Shown here: piece after piece, positions 40,296-48,332 of the stretch
Numbering within the stretch: the first letter of the stretch is position 1
Layout of the letters: every line of letters begins with the position of its first letter
Position numbers and translations under genes: made by a program
Origin: Clostridia bacterium
Lineage (GTDB): Bacteria; Bacillota; Clostridia; UBA1381
DNA: 48,332 bases
Reading direction: 5' to 3'
NCBI GenBank assembly: GCA_026418715.1
Contig: JAOAAV010000024.1
Span: 1 to 48,332 of the forward strand
Notes under the pieces: generated by a model
What the model was told of the DNA's origin: nothing
Database searches by the model: none
What the model saw: the letters and a program-made list of their open reading frames with translations, nothing else

Positions 40296-41959
40296 AGGAT
40301 ATTGAAATTGCACAAAGAGCAAAGATGAACCCAATCAAGGACGTTGCCGCAAAACTTGGAATAAATGAGGATGAACTTGAGCTTTACGGAAAGTATAAGG
40401 CAAAGATTTCAGACGCTGTTTGGGAAAGAGTAAAAAACAATCCCGACGGAAAGCTGGTTTTGGTTACGGCGATAAACCCAACACCCGCCGGCGAGGGGAA
40501 AACCACAACAACAGTTGGTTTGGGCGAGGCTATGGAGCTTATAGGCAAAAAATCTATTATAGCCCTCAGAGAGCCTTCGCTTGGGCCTGTTATGGGCTTA
40601 AAAGGCGGTGCTGCCGGGGGAGGATACAGTCAGGTTGTACCTATGGAGGATATAAACCTTCATTTTACGGGCGATATGCACGCGATTACTGCCGCAAATA
40701 ACCTGCTTTCTGCTATGATTGACAACCATATTCATCAAGGAAACGAATTGGATATAGACGTATGTTCGATAGTCTGGAAACGTGTTCTTGATACCAATGA
40801 CCGCGCTCTTAGAAATACTATTGTCGGTTTGGGCGGCAAGATAAACGGTGTTCCTCGTGAAGAAGGTTTTATGATTACCGTAGCCTCGGAGATTATGGCT
40901 ATTTTGTGTCTGGCTGACGGTTTGCAGGATTTAAAAAGACGTTTGGGAGAAATTATCATCGGCTATAACCGAAAGGGCGATGTTGTAAAGGCATCGGATT
41001 TGCACGCCGAGGGAGCAATGGCGGTGCTTCTTAAAGATGCAATCAAACCGAATATTGTGCAAACTCTTGAAAACACACCGTGCTTTATTCATGGGGGCCC
41101 GTTTGCGAATATCGCCCATGGCTGCAACAGCATTATTGCAACAAAACTTGCGCTTAAGCTGTCGGATTATGCGATTACCGAGGCAGGCTTTGGTGCGGAT
41201 TTAGGCGCTGAAAAATTTATAAATATAAAATGTAGGTTTGCAGGACTAAAACCCGACGCGGTAGTGATTGTTGCTACAGTGCGCGCTCTTAAATATAATG
41301 CGGGGATATGCAAGGATGAGTTAAAAACACCCAATGTCGAAGCTTTGAAAAAAGGAATAGTAAATCTGAAAAAGCATATAGAGAATATGCAGATGTTCGG
41401 AGTACCCGTAGTTGTTGCGGTAAACAGATTTGACACGGATTCAGATGAAGAATTGGAAACAATAATACAAACGTGCTCAGAATATGATGTTTCCTGCTCT
41501 CTTTCCGAAGTGTTCGCAAAAGGAGGAAAGGGAGGAGTGGATCTTGCCAATAAGGTCGTTGAAACTATCGAAAAGACACAGTCCCGTTGCAAGCCAATTT
41601 ATGATGAGAATTTGCCGATTAAGAACAAAATATATACAATTGTAACAAAAATATACGGCGGAAGGGACGTTGTCTACTCACCGAAAGCGGAAAAACAGAT
41701 TAAGCAGCTCGAAAGTCTTGGACTTGACAAAAAGCCGATTTGTATAGCAAAAACTCAATATTCTCTGTCCGATAATCCGATGCTTCTTGGCAGACCCACG
41801 GATTTTGAGGTGACGGTGTCTGCCGTGAGAGTATCCAATGGAGCAGGGTTTATCGTTGTAGAAACAGGCAATATTATGACTATGCCAGGACTTGGGAAAA
41901 AGCCTGCGGCTGAAAGCATTGATTTGGATGAAAATGGTGTAACTGTTGGACTATTTTAA
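40289..41959 (+). CDS. fhs: Formate-tetrahydrofolate ligase
   Basis: 556 residues, typical. It makes 10-formyl-tetrahydrofolate from formate, THF and ATP, feeding purine and one-carbon metabolism. Motifs: [19 protein letters not shown] (ATP loop, about 66-84), [20 protein letters not shown], and [14 protein letters not shown]. The start is TTG at 40289, 9 bp after GGGGAGG, overlapping the thioesterase. No THF riboswitch was seen. The gene leads into tsaE-tsaB-rpiB. Confidence 0.97.
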   Translation: MLKDIEIAQRAKMNPIKDVAAKLGINEDELELYGKYKAKISDAVWERVKNNPDGKLVLVTAINPTPAGEGKTTTTVGLGEAMELIGKKSIIALREPSLGPVMGLKGGAAGGGYSQVVPMEDINLHFTGDMHAITAANNLLSAMIDNHIHQGNELDIDVCSIVWKRVLDTNDRALRNTIVGLGGKINGVPREEGFMITVASEIMAILCLADGLQDLKRRLGEIIIGYNRKGDVVKASDLHAEGAMAVLLKDAIKPNIVQTLENTPCFIHGGPFANIAHGCNSIIATKLALKLSDYAITEAGFGADLGAEKFINIKCRFAGLKPDAVVIVATVRALKYNAGICKDELKTPNVEALKKGIVNLKKHIENMQMFGVPVVVAVNRFDTDSDEELETIIQTCSEYDVSCSLSEVFAKGGKGGVDLANKVVETIEKTQSRCKPIYDENLPIKNKIYTIVTKIYGGRDVVYSPKAEKQIKQLESLGLDKKPICIAKTQYSLSDNPMLLGRPTDFEVTVSAVRVSNGAGFIVVETGNIMTMPGLGKKPAAESIDLDENGVTVGLF

Positions 41960-41968
41960 GGAGAGAAT

Positions 41969-42427
41969 ATGAAGTACCAATCAAACAGTCCCGAGGATAC
42001 CGCAAAAATTGCGGCAAAGTATTCTAAAGTGCTAAAAGCTGGAGATGTTGTATGTCTTAACGGCGATTTGGGTGTGGGGAAAACAGTTTTTGTACAGGCT
42101 CTGGCAAAAGCGCTGGGTGTTGACGAATATATCAGCAGTCCCACATTTACTATTGTGAATCAATATCAGGGAAAATTTACTCTTTATCATTTTGACGCCT
42201 ATCGAATAGCAGATTGTGATGAAATGTATGAAATTGGCTATGATGAATATGTGTATGGCGATGGTATTTGCATTATAGAATGGGGACAGAATATTAGCGA
42301 AATTTTGCCTGAAGAACGTTATGAAATTACAATAGAAAAAGACTATGACAAAGGTGAAAATTATCGCCTGATTACAATTGAAAAGTTAGGAAAGGAATTG
42401 TTGGCGAATGAGGATATTGGCGATTGA
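41969..42427 (+). CDS. tsaE: tRNA t6A synthesis ATPase TsaE
   Basis: 152 residues, typical. P-loop NGDLGVGKTVFVQALAKALG (31-50) and ISSPTFTIVNQY, FDAYRI, IIEWGQN are seen. TsaE is the ATPase partner of TsaB-TsaD in N6-threonylcarbamoyladenosine formation. AAGGAGAG precedes the ATG. It overlaps tsaB by 20 bp. Confidence 0.95.
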   Translation: MKYQSNSPEDTAKIAAKYSKVLKAGDVVCLNGDLGVGKTVFVQALAKALGVDEYISSPTFTIVNQYQGKFTLYHFDAYRIADCDEMYEIGYDEYVYGDGICIIEWGQNISEILPEERYEITIEKDYDKGENYRLITIEKLGKELLANEDIGD

Positions 42428-43115
42428 CACCTCGTCAAACGTAGCGACTGCGGCGGTTTTGGAAGAAGGCAAGCTGACGGGAGAGTATATTTTAAATCAT
42501 AAAAAAACACATTCTCAAAAAATAATGCCTATGATAGATGAACTTCTTAAAAGCTGTGAGCTTGACGTATGTGATATTGACATTTTTGCTGCGGCAAACG
42601 GTCCCGGTTCATTTACGGGTCTGCGAATTGGCGTAGCCACAGTGAAAGGGCTTGCGCATACGGCAAAAAAACCGATTGTCGGAGTGAGCACATTAGAAGC
42701 AATGGCATACAATGTTTTATATTCGCCATATTTGCTGTCACCTATTATGGATGCAAGATGCGGACAGGTATACAATGGGCTTTATCGGTGGAATGATGCC
42801 GACTTTAGGGAAATTAAGCCGCCGAGAGCATTATCCATTGAAGAATGTGTTGGCGAGCTTTTGAAGCAAAACAGCAAGGTAGTGTTTATGGGTGACGGTG
42901 TGCCCGTGCATAAGGATTTTATTTCAAAGGCAATGGGGGAACAGGCATTTTTCGCACCCGCACCGTTTGCATATCAGCGTGCGGGGTCTGTTGCTCAATT
43001 GGCATATGAAAAAGCGCTCAGGGGCGAGGTGTGCAATTATTTGGAGTTTATGCCGTTTTATCTTAGAAAATCGCAGGCGGAGCGTGAGTATGAAAAAAGA
43101 GAGAAGACCCGATAA
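42408..43115 (+). CDS. tsaB: tRNA t6A synthesis protein TsaB
   Basis: 235 residues. Actin-like fold: ILAIDTSSNVATAAVL at the start, THSQKIMPMIDELL, NGPGSFTGLRIGVATVKGLA, and PIMDARCGQVY. It is the non-catalytic partner of TsaD in the t6A complex. tsaD and rimI, often next in line, are absent here; rpiB follows instead. Confidence 0.95.
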   Translation: MRILAIDTSSNVATAAVLEEGKLTGEYILNHKKTHSQKIMPMIDELLKSCELDVCDIDIFAAANGPGSFTGLRIGVATVKGLAHTAKKPIVGVSTLEAMAYNVLYSPYLLSPIMDARCGQVYNGLYRWNDADFREIKPPRALSIEECVGELLKQNSKVVFMGDGVPVHKDFISKAMGEQAFFAPAPFAYQRAGSVAQLAYEKALRGEVCNYLEFMPFYLRKSQAEREYEKREKTR

Positions 43116-43145
43116 ATTTTATTTCAGGAGGGAATTGTTAAAAAA

Positions 43146-43583
43146 ATGATAGCAATTGGAAGCGACCACGGAGGATACGAATTAAAGAATCAAATTATCG
43201 ACCATCTGCGTTCAAGGGGTATGGAAGTGAAAGATTTTGGGATTTATTCACAAGACAGCATGGATTATCCGGATATAGCAAAACCGGTTTGCAAAGCGGT
43301 GTTGTCAGGTGAGGCGGAGCAGGGTATTTTAATTTGCGGAACGGGCATAGGTATTTCGATTGCCGCAAATAAAATAAAGGGCATACGTGCAGCTTTGTGT
43401 ACGGACGTCTTCAGTGCAAAGATGGCAAAACAGCACAATAATGCAAATATTTTGTGCCTTGGTGGAAGGGTAACCGGACCTGAACTTGCCTTTATGATTG
43501 CAGATACATGGATTGACGAAAAATTTTTGGGAGGACGTCACCAAAACCGCATAGACAAAATCCATATAATGGAAAGTGAATAA
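43146..43583 (+). CDS. rpiB: Ribose 5-phosphate isomerase B
   Basis: 145 residues, typical. It interconverts ribose 5-phosphate and ribulose 5-phosphate. Seen: IAIGSDHGGYELK (substrate-binding Asp/His), ILICGTGIGISIAANK with the active Cys near 66, RAALCTDVFSAKMAKQHNNANILCLG. AGGAGG lies 12 bp before the ATG. Last gene of the fhs run. Confidence 0.95.
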   Translation: MIAIGSDHGGYELKNQIIDHLRSRGMEVKDFGIYSQDSMDYPDIAKPVCKAVLSGEAEQGILICGTGIGISIAANKIKGIRAALCTDVFSAKMAKQHNNANILCLGGRVTGPELAFMIADTWIDEKFLGGRHQNRIDKIHIMESE

Positions 43584-43616
43584 CGTGATTTGTGGTGATT
43601 TCCAACAAATAAATCC

Positions 43617-43645
43617 TTGTTATATATGTTTTTTTGGTGTATAAT
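43617..43645 (+). promoter_or_regulatory. Promoter of the cytidylate-kinase-like gene
   Basis: TTGTTA at 43617-43622 and TATAAT at 43640-43645 with a 17-bp spacer. Confidence 0.65.
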
Positions 43646-43678
43646 GTATGCAGATTATAAAAAAAGGGGGGTAGCAGT

Positions 43679-44308
43679 TTGAAGACTGTAATTACAATAG
43701 GCAGACAATTCGGAAGCGGCGGACATGAAATAGGAGAAAAGCTTGCAAAAGAATTTGGTATTCCTTTTTATGACAAAGAGCTTGTGGAAATGGCGGCGGA
43801 AAAAAGCAATTTACATAAGGAAGTATTGGAAGATATAGATGAACGTGCGACAAACAGTCTTTTATTTTCATTGGTTACGGGCAATTCTATGCGCGGTGCC
43901 AATTCGCCGGTGTATTATGAAATGACGATAAATGACAGGCTTTTTATAGCGCAGTCTGAGGTAATAAAGAAGGTTGCCTCGGAAGGTCCCTGCGTAATTG
44001 TCGGGCGCTGTGCGGACTACGTGTTGGAAGACTCTGATATACCTACCGTAAATGTGTTTATTTACTCAAACTTAAAATTCAGAATTGACAGAATTTCTAA
44101 AGAGTGTGATTTATCCCCTGAAAAAGCGAAGGAGAAAATTATAAAAATCGAGAAGCGAAGAAAGGCATATTATAATTATTATTCCAATCGAGAGTGGGGA
44201 AAGATAGAAAACTACGATATTTGCATCAATAGTGGTGATATTGGTGTGGACAATGCAGTAAAAGTTATCAAGCTGTTTGTCGAGATGAAGGATATGATGG
44301 ATATATAA
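43679..44308 (+). CDS. Cytidylate kinase-like protein
   Basis: 209 residues. The nucleotide loop ITIGRQFGSGGHEIGEKLAK (5-24) has GSGG in place of a standard Walker A, as in the cytidylate-kinase-like family of Clostridia; IVGRCADYVL and YNYYSNREWGKIENYD are further typical stretches. The substrate is unknown and a nucleotide kinase role is unproven. The start is TTG at 43679, 7 bp after GGGGGG. The subtilase begins 15 bp later, so they are likely co-transcribed. Confidence 0.85.
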   Translation: MKTVITIGRQFGSGGHEIGEKLAKEFGIPFYDKELVEMAAEKSNLHKEVLEDIDERATNSLLFSLVTGNSMRGANSPVYYEMTINDRLFIAQSEVIKKVASEGPCVIVGRCADYVLEDSDIPTVNVFIYSNLKFRIDRISKECDLSPEKAKEKIIKIEKRRKAYYNYYSNREWGKIENYDICINSGDIGVDNAVKVIKLFVEMKDMMDI

Positions 44309-44323
44309 AGGGAGAAGATACTT

Positions 44324-45772
44324 ATGATAAAAAAAGCATTTCTTGTTCTTTTTTGTTTTTTTGTTTTTGCAGGTGCCGCATATGCACAGGAAGACGACGA
44401 GAGGTACATAGTAAAGATAAGGGAAACTGCAGATTTTTCACTGCTCTCAGATTTTTCACAGAGTTTGGGGGATGAGCTGGATTCAAATTTGTATATAACC
44501 GATGATTTATCTGCTATTAAAGACTTGGAAAGTGCAGGAATGGTCGAATATTATGAAGAGGATGCAAATCTTACTTTGTTTGAAAGCCCATATAATGATA
44601 CATATTATTCGTATCAATGGAATCTTGCGATGACGGACGTTTTGCGGGCACGGAACGTAACGGCAGGAAGCAATGCGGTAAAGGTTGCTGTTATCGATTC
44701 GGGTGTAGATACAACAAACCCTGATTTGACGAATGTGGCTGCAGGCAGACACTACAGTGTCAGCAACAGTACCATAAGCATTGACAGCGACACTATGGAT
44801 ACATATGGACACGGAACGGCAGTATCAGGGATTATATGTGCAAAAACTAATAATAGCCAAGGCATTTCAGGCATTGCCGACGGAATAACTTTAATTCCTT
44901 TAAAGATTTTTACAACCGGCAATGACGGCAGTTTAAGCGCCATGGTTAAAGCGATATACGATGCGGTCGATGTTTACGGCTGTAAAGTTATTAATATCAG
45001 TGCAGGGATTTCTACCAACTATTCCTCTCTTGCCGATGCTATTAATTACGCCTACAGCAAAGGTGTTATTGTTGTTGCAGCAGCGGGAAATGACGGCACT
45101 TCAACACTAAACTACCCTGCCGCATATTCTACGGTTGTAGGAGTAGGTGCTGTTTCAAGCACGGGAACGGTTGCGGATTACTCCCAAAAAAACTCTTCGG
45201 TTTGGGTTACAGCACCGGGGACATTGGTACCGTCTACAATTTCGGCTACATACTCTATGAGTCTTAGCAAAATTGCGGATTATTATGCAAAAGTCAGCGG
45301 AACTTCATTTTCCGCTCCTCATGTTTCAGCTCTTGCATCGCTTGTGGCATCATATAAACCTAATGTTACCCCTGATGAGTTTATGCAAATGCTTAAGGAA
45401 ACTTCAACCGATTTGGGGGCATCGGGTTACGATACCAGCTATGGCTACGGCTTGATTGATATGTATGCGGCTTTGGATTATTTTGCGGATGAAATAGTAT
45501 TTTCCAATATAAGTGCAGGCAGTTCTTCCATAAGCAGAAGTATATATAACTTGACGGACAGTACCTTGTCAGGTTCTGTTGTTACTGCGTTTTACGCAAG
45601 TGATGGGACTTTGGCTGATATTAACATTCAAGCTGTAAATATTGCGGGCGGAAGTTCCATAGAAGTAGCCGTTCCAATCAGTGTGTCCGACTGCTCTAAA
45701 ATTGTTCAGTTTATTTGGGACGGTTTCGGAACCATGAAGCCGCTTGCGGACAGTGCGGCCGTTGTTCAATAA
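44324..45772 (+). CDS. Secreted subtilisin-like serine peptidase (S8)
   Basis: 482 residues. A signal peptide (MIKKAFLVLFCFFVFAGAAYA) precedes an I9-like pro-domain (about 25-88). The catalytic domain at about 95-390 has Asp-125 (VAVIDSGVDTT), His-163 (YGHGTAVSGI), Asn-256 (AAAGNDGT) and Ser-328 (SGTSFSAPHV). A C-terminal stretch of about 90 residues of beta-type looks like a small Fn3-like domain. It is probably secreted; no wall anchor is seen. A strong terminator follows. Confidence 0.94.
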   Translation: MIKKAFLVLFCFFVFAGAAYAQEDDERYIVKIRETADFSLLSDFSQSLGDELDSNLYITDDLSAIKDLESAGMVEYYEEDANLTLFESPYNDTYYSYQWNLAMTDVLRARNVTAGSNAVKVAVIDSGVDTTNPDLTNVAAGRHYSVSNSTISIDSDTMDTYGHGTAVSGIICAKTNNSQGISGIADGITLIPLKIFTTGNDGSLSAMVKAIYDAVDVYGCKVINISAGISTNYSSLADAINYAYSKGVIVVAAAGNDGTSTLNYPAAYSTVVGVGAVSSTGTVADYSQKNSSVWVTAPGTLVPSTISATYSMSLSKIADYYAKVSGTSFSAPHVSALASLVASYKPNVTPDEFMQMLKETSTDLGASGYDTSYGYGLIDMYAALDYFADEIVFSNISAGSSSISRSIYNLTDSTLSGSVVTAFYASDGTLADINIQAVNIAGGSSIEVAVPISVSDCSKIVQFIWDGFGTMKPLADSAAVVQ

Positions 45773-45775
45773 AAA

Positions 45776-45826
45776 AAGAGCAGATATAAGCCAAAAACTT
45801 ATATCTGCTCTTTTGAATTTTTTATG
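45776..45826 (+). terminator. Terminator of the subtilase gene
   Basis: AAGAGCAGATATAAG (45776-45790) pairs perfectly with CTTATATCTGCTCTT (45798-45812), followed by T-rich sequence. Confidence 0.9.
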
Positions 45827-45856
45827 AATTTACTTTATTATTTTCATATTATCGTA

Positions 45857-45862
45857 TATAAT
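45857..45862 (+). promoter_or_regulatory. -10 element upstream of the PL11 gene
   Basis: TATAAT at 45857-45862, 34 bp before the start codon. The -35 (TTTATT at 45834-45839) is poor, so an activator may be needed. Confidence 0.4.
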
Positions 45863-45896
45863 GATTTCATAATAACGTATAAAGGAGTTATATGTA

Positions 45897-48332
45897 ATGA
45901 ACAAAGTACGATTTGACTTTGGCATAAAGCCTGCAGATGAGGGATTTATAAAAGTGACCGGTGATATGCTTTATGATGACGCTTTGGGCTACGGGATAAG
46001 CGAAAAAGCGGAAGCGGTTGCAAGAGAAACGGGAGAGAAATCCGTGTGCAGGGATTTTTTGATGTTTGATAAAAAAAGCTTTAAGGTAAAGCTTGAAAAC
46101 GGAAGCTATAATGTGCGTGTTTATTCTGGCGATTATGTGGATGAAGGGGACGTTGTTACAAAATTTTGTATTAACGAAAAGCAGTTTGGATTATGGGTCA
46201 ATGACGGCACTGTTTTAGAGAGGGAGTGCAAAATTGAAGTGACGGACGGTATAATGAATTTTTCGTTTGAAGGACGTCACGCATGCTTGAATGCAATAGA
46301 TATTGCCCTTGATAATCTTCCCCCAATGGGAGAAGTTCTCCCATATATAACCGCACGGGCTGATGCGCAAAACGTTTCTTTGACTTGGGACGCTTTGGAG
46401 GGAATTAAAAAATACAGGGTTATACGAAGAAATATGAGAAACGGTTTTATAGATAAAGTAATTGAAACGGACAAAAACAGCTTTACAGACAATGACGTTT
46501 GTCTCTGTGAACGTTATGAATACACGGTTTCGGGACTCGATGACTATAAATTCTCAACAAAGCCAAGCCAAAAACTTGCGATTGATATTGTAAATGGAGA
46601 AGAAAATAATGCAAAAGTAGAAAAGCTTGCGGCAAAAACTTTGGAAAATTCGGTTGAATTATCGTGGGATAGCGTTAATGGTGCCTCATATTATAATGTG
46701 TATCAGAAAGCGCCGTATGGTATTTATAAAAAGCTTGCATCAGTAAGCACGAATTTTTATAAGGATACAAATGTTAAAACCACAGTTGAATTCACATATG
46801 CGGTGGAGGCTGTAACTTTCTGCGGCATTACGCCCAAAGCTGAAATAAAAACGCCCGCTGTTGCAAAACCATTCAGGCGAAAAATGGAAACGCTCGATCG
46901 TGGTCTTATAGCGATGAAAACAGACAACGGTGTATTTTTAAGCTGGAGATTAAATGCGTACGAATATGATAAGGGTATTGATTTCATGCTTTTTAGAAAC
47001 GGTGAACTCATTACACAAAAGCCTATTTCAGACAGTACAAATTATCTTGACAAAAATGGAAAAGCGGAGGATACATATACGGTAAAAGCTGTATGCGGCG
47101 GGAAGATGGAAAAGGAAGGGTATTCAACAAAGGTAATAAACGCAGATTATTTGTCTATCCCTTTGGATAAGCCGGCTCCATATACAACCCCTGACGGAAA
47201 TACATATGAGTATTCTGCAAACGATGCTGCTGTCGCGGATTTAGACGGGGATGGCGAATATGAATTGGTTCTAAAATGGGTGGCAAACGGAAAGGATAAC
47301 TCACATAAAGGATATACGGGTGTCGTGTACTTGGATGCATATAAGCTGAACGGAAAGAAGCTTTGGCGGATTAATTTGGGTGTGAACATCCGCGCGGGCG
47401 CACATTATACCCAGTTTATGGTATATGATTTCAATAATGACGGAAAGGCTGAGATGATTTGCAAGACTGCCGATGGTACGATAGACGGTGTGGGAAATGT
47501 AATAGGGGATATTAATGCAGATTACAGGAATAAAGATGGTTTTATATTGGAAGGCCCCGAGTTTTTGACTGTTTTCAACGGAGAAACGGGGAAAGCTATT
47601 GATACAGTGCCATATGATCCGCCGAGAGGAAATGTTGCCGATTGGGGAGACTCGTGGGGGAACCGTGTTGATCGTTTTCTGGCTTGTGTGGCATATCTTG
47701 ACGGGGAAAATCCAAGTGTGGTCATGTGCCGCGGATACTATGACACGGGACGGCCTACGGTGCTTGTAGCTTACGATATGATTGATAATAAGCTGGTAAA
47801 ACGTTGGAGGTTTTTGGCAAACAAAGATCAAAACATTGAATACACTAATCAAGGCAATCATAATCTGGGTGTCGGGGATATAGACGGTGACGGATTGGAC
47901 GAAATTGTTTACGGTGCCTGTGCTATTGACCATGACGGAACGGGGATATATTCGACGGGCTTAGAGCATGGTGATGCTATGCATCTGGGCAAATTTACAA
48001 CCAAAACGCCGAACCTTGATTTTTTCCAAATCCATGAGCATGCGCACGCAAAATACGGTTATGAAGTGCGAGATCCAGCAACAGGAGAGATTAAATGGGG
48101 TATATTTACAGGACGGGATACTGCTCGTGGATTGTGTGCAAATATCGACCCACGCTATGAGGGCAATGAGGTTTGGGTGATAAACGATGCGCTTTATACC
48201 TTTGATGGAAAGCTAATCACAGAAAATGCTCCCAAGTCTATTAATTTTGCCATTTGGTGGGACGGTGACCTTATTCGTGAGCTTTTAGACCATGACTGGA
48301 ACGGAAGCCGCGGAATAGGGCAGATTTATAAG
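45897..48332 (+). CDS. Rhamnogalacturonan lyase, PL11, multidomain (3' end cut)
   Basis: 812 codons seen, running off the window. An N-terminal beta-sandwich (about 1-140; RFDFGIKPADEGFIKV) resembles the domain that precedes rhamnogalacturonan acetylesterases. Three Fn3-like domains follow near 141-235, 237-325 and 328-420 (each with LTW/LSW and YRV/YNVY patterns). From about 425 comes the PL11 lyase propeller: EYSANDAAVADLDGDGEYEL, IRAGAHYTQFMVYDFNNDGK, CKTADGTIDG, GNVADWGDSWGNRVDRFLA, GNHNLGVGDIDGDGLDEIVY and STGLEHGDAMHLG. The Asp-rich DGDG loops bind calcium. No signal peptide is seen, so it may act in the cytoplasm on imported fragments, or leave by an unusual route. AAAGGAG lies 9 bp before the ATG. 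Confidence 0.9.
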   Translation, partial: MNKVRFDFGIKPADEGFIKVTGDMLYDDALGYGISEKAEAVARETGEKSVCRDFLMFDKKSFKVKLENGSYNVRVYSGDYVDEGDVVTKFCINEKQFGLWVNDGTVLERECKIEVTDGIMNFSFEGRHACLNAIDIALDNLPPMGEVLPYITARADAQNVSLTWDALEGIKKYRVIRRNMRNGFIDKVIETDKNSFTDNDVCLCERYEYTVSGLDDYKFSTKPSQKLAIDIVNGEENNAKVEKLAAKTLENSVELSWDSVNGASYYNVYQKAPYGIYKKLASVSTNFYKDTNVKTTVEFTYAVEAVTFCGITPKAEIKTPAVAKPFRRKMETLDRGLIAMKTDNGVFLSWRLNAYEYDKGIDFMLFRNGELITQKPISDSTNYLDKNGKAEDTYTVKAVCGGKMEKEGYSTKVINADYLSIPLDKPAPYTTPDGNTYEYSANDAAVADLDGDGEYELVLKWVANGKDNSHKGYTGVVYLDAYKLNGKKLWRINLGVNIRAGAHYTQFMVYDFNNDGKAEMICKTADGTIDGVGNVIGDINADYRNKDGFILEGPEFLTVFNGETGKAIDTVPYDPPRGNVADWGDSWGNRVDRFLACVAYLDGENPSVVMCRGYYDTGRPTVLVAYDMIDNKLVKRWRFLANKDQNIEYTNQGNHNLGVGDIDGDGLDEIVYGACAIDHDGTGIYSTGLEHGDAMHLGKFTTKTPNLDFFQIHEHAHAKYGYEVRDPATGEIKWGIFTGRDTARGLCANIDPRYEGNEVWVINDALYTFDGKLITENAPKSINFAIWWDGDLIRELLDHDWNGSRGIGQIYK

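Noticed and set aside
40420-40701. 93-codon frame within fhs
   Set aside because: Same-strand shadow in another frame over the conserved ATP-binding region of Fhs.
47301-47933. 210-codon minus-strand frame inside the PL11 gene
   Set aside because: Shadow of conserved PL11 propeller repeats on the opposite strand; no start signals.
1-48332. CRISPR array, toxin-antitoxin or phage-defence operon
   Set aside because: No regularly spaced repeats and no recognisable cas, toxin-antitoxin or restriction genes were found in the window.

Overview
The window is an AT-rich stretch of chromosome that looks like a spore-forming, plant-glycan-using member of the Clostridia. Evidence for sporulation is strong: Spo0A, the SpoIVB peptidase, SpoVAD/SpoVAE, an alpha/beta small acid-soluble spore protein and a GerMN lipoprotein. 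Evidence for growth on plant polymers is a GH36 alpha-galactosidase, a GH2 enzyme, a DUF5107-TPR protein with an AraC regulator, and a PL11 rhamnogalacturonan lyase. Together with S-layer homology domains this resembles pectin-degrading gut Clostridia such as the Monoglobus group, but genus cannot be fixed from the sequence alone.

Layout. 1-2740: tail of an IS30-type transposase, tRNA-Leu(UAG), about 450 bp of non-coding DNA, then TSCPD, GerMN and DUF1292 genes, tRNA-Gly(CCC) and a 59-codon small gene. 2994-13734: glycan region with DUF1015, GH36 (+), GH2 and DUF5107-TPR (-), and a divergent AraC regulator whose intergenic region carries repeated ATCACAT sites. 13868-19239: Crh-like HPr without the phosphorylatable His, MATE transporter, GTP-type PEP carboxykinase, DUF6062, and an Rrf2 regulator with glyoxalase I. 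19367-21230: aroK-aroE-yqeG operon (-). 21392-26692: sporulation block on the minus strand (spoVAE, spoVAD, an SLH protein, spo0A, spoIVB). 26702-27086: non-coding region with a MITE-like imperfect palindrome. 27087-33633: DNA-repair genes pcrA, a tyrosine recombinase and an SbcD/SbcC-like pair. 33732-43583: housekeeping run asp23-yloV-recG, SASP, rsmD-coaD-coiled-coil protein, thioesterase-fhs-tsaE-tsaB-rpiB. 43679-48332: cytidylate-kinase-like protein, secreted subtilase, and the PL11 lyase cut by the window edge.

How the parts work together. The minus-strand DUF5107-GH2 pair with AraC looks like one inducible glycan module, next to but convergent with the alpha-galactosidase. AroK/AroE make two steps of the shikimate pathway. 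Fhs charges tetrahydrofolate with formate, and TsaE/TsaB belong to the t6A tRNA modification system. Many genes start at TTG, and yloV seems to start at a rarer codon (ATA/ATC); starts were chosen by Shine-Dalgarno spacing. No CRISPR array, riboswitch, prophage or clearly new multi-gene defence system is visible. The least-described candidates are the DUF5107-TPR/GH2/AraC module, the Crh-like HPr, the PL11 multidomain protein without a signal peptide, and the palindromic element at 26778-26917.
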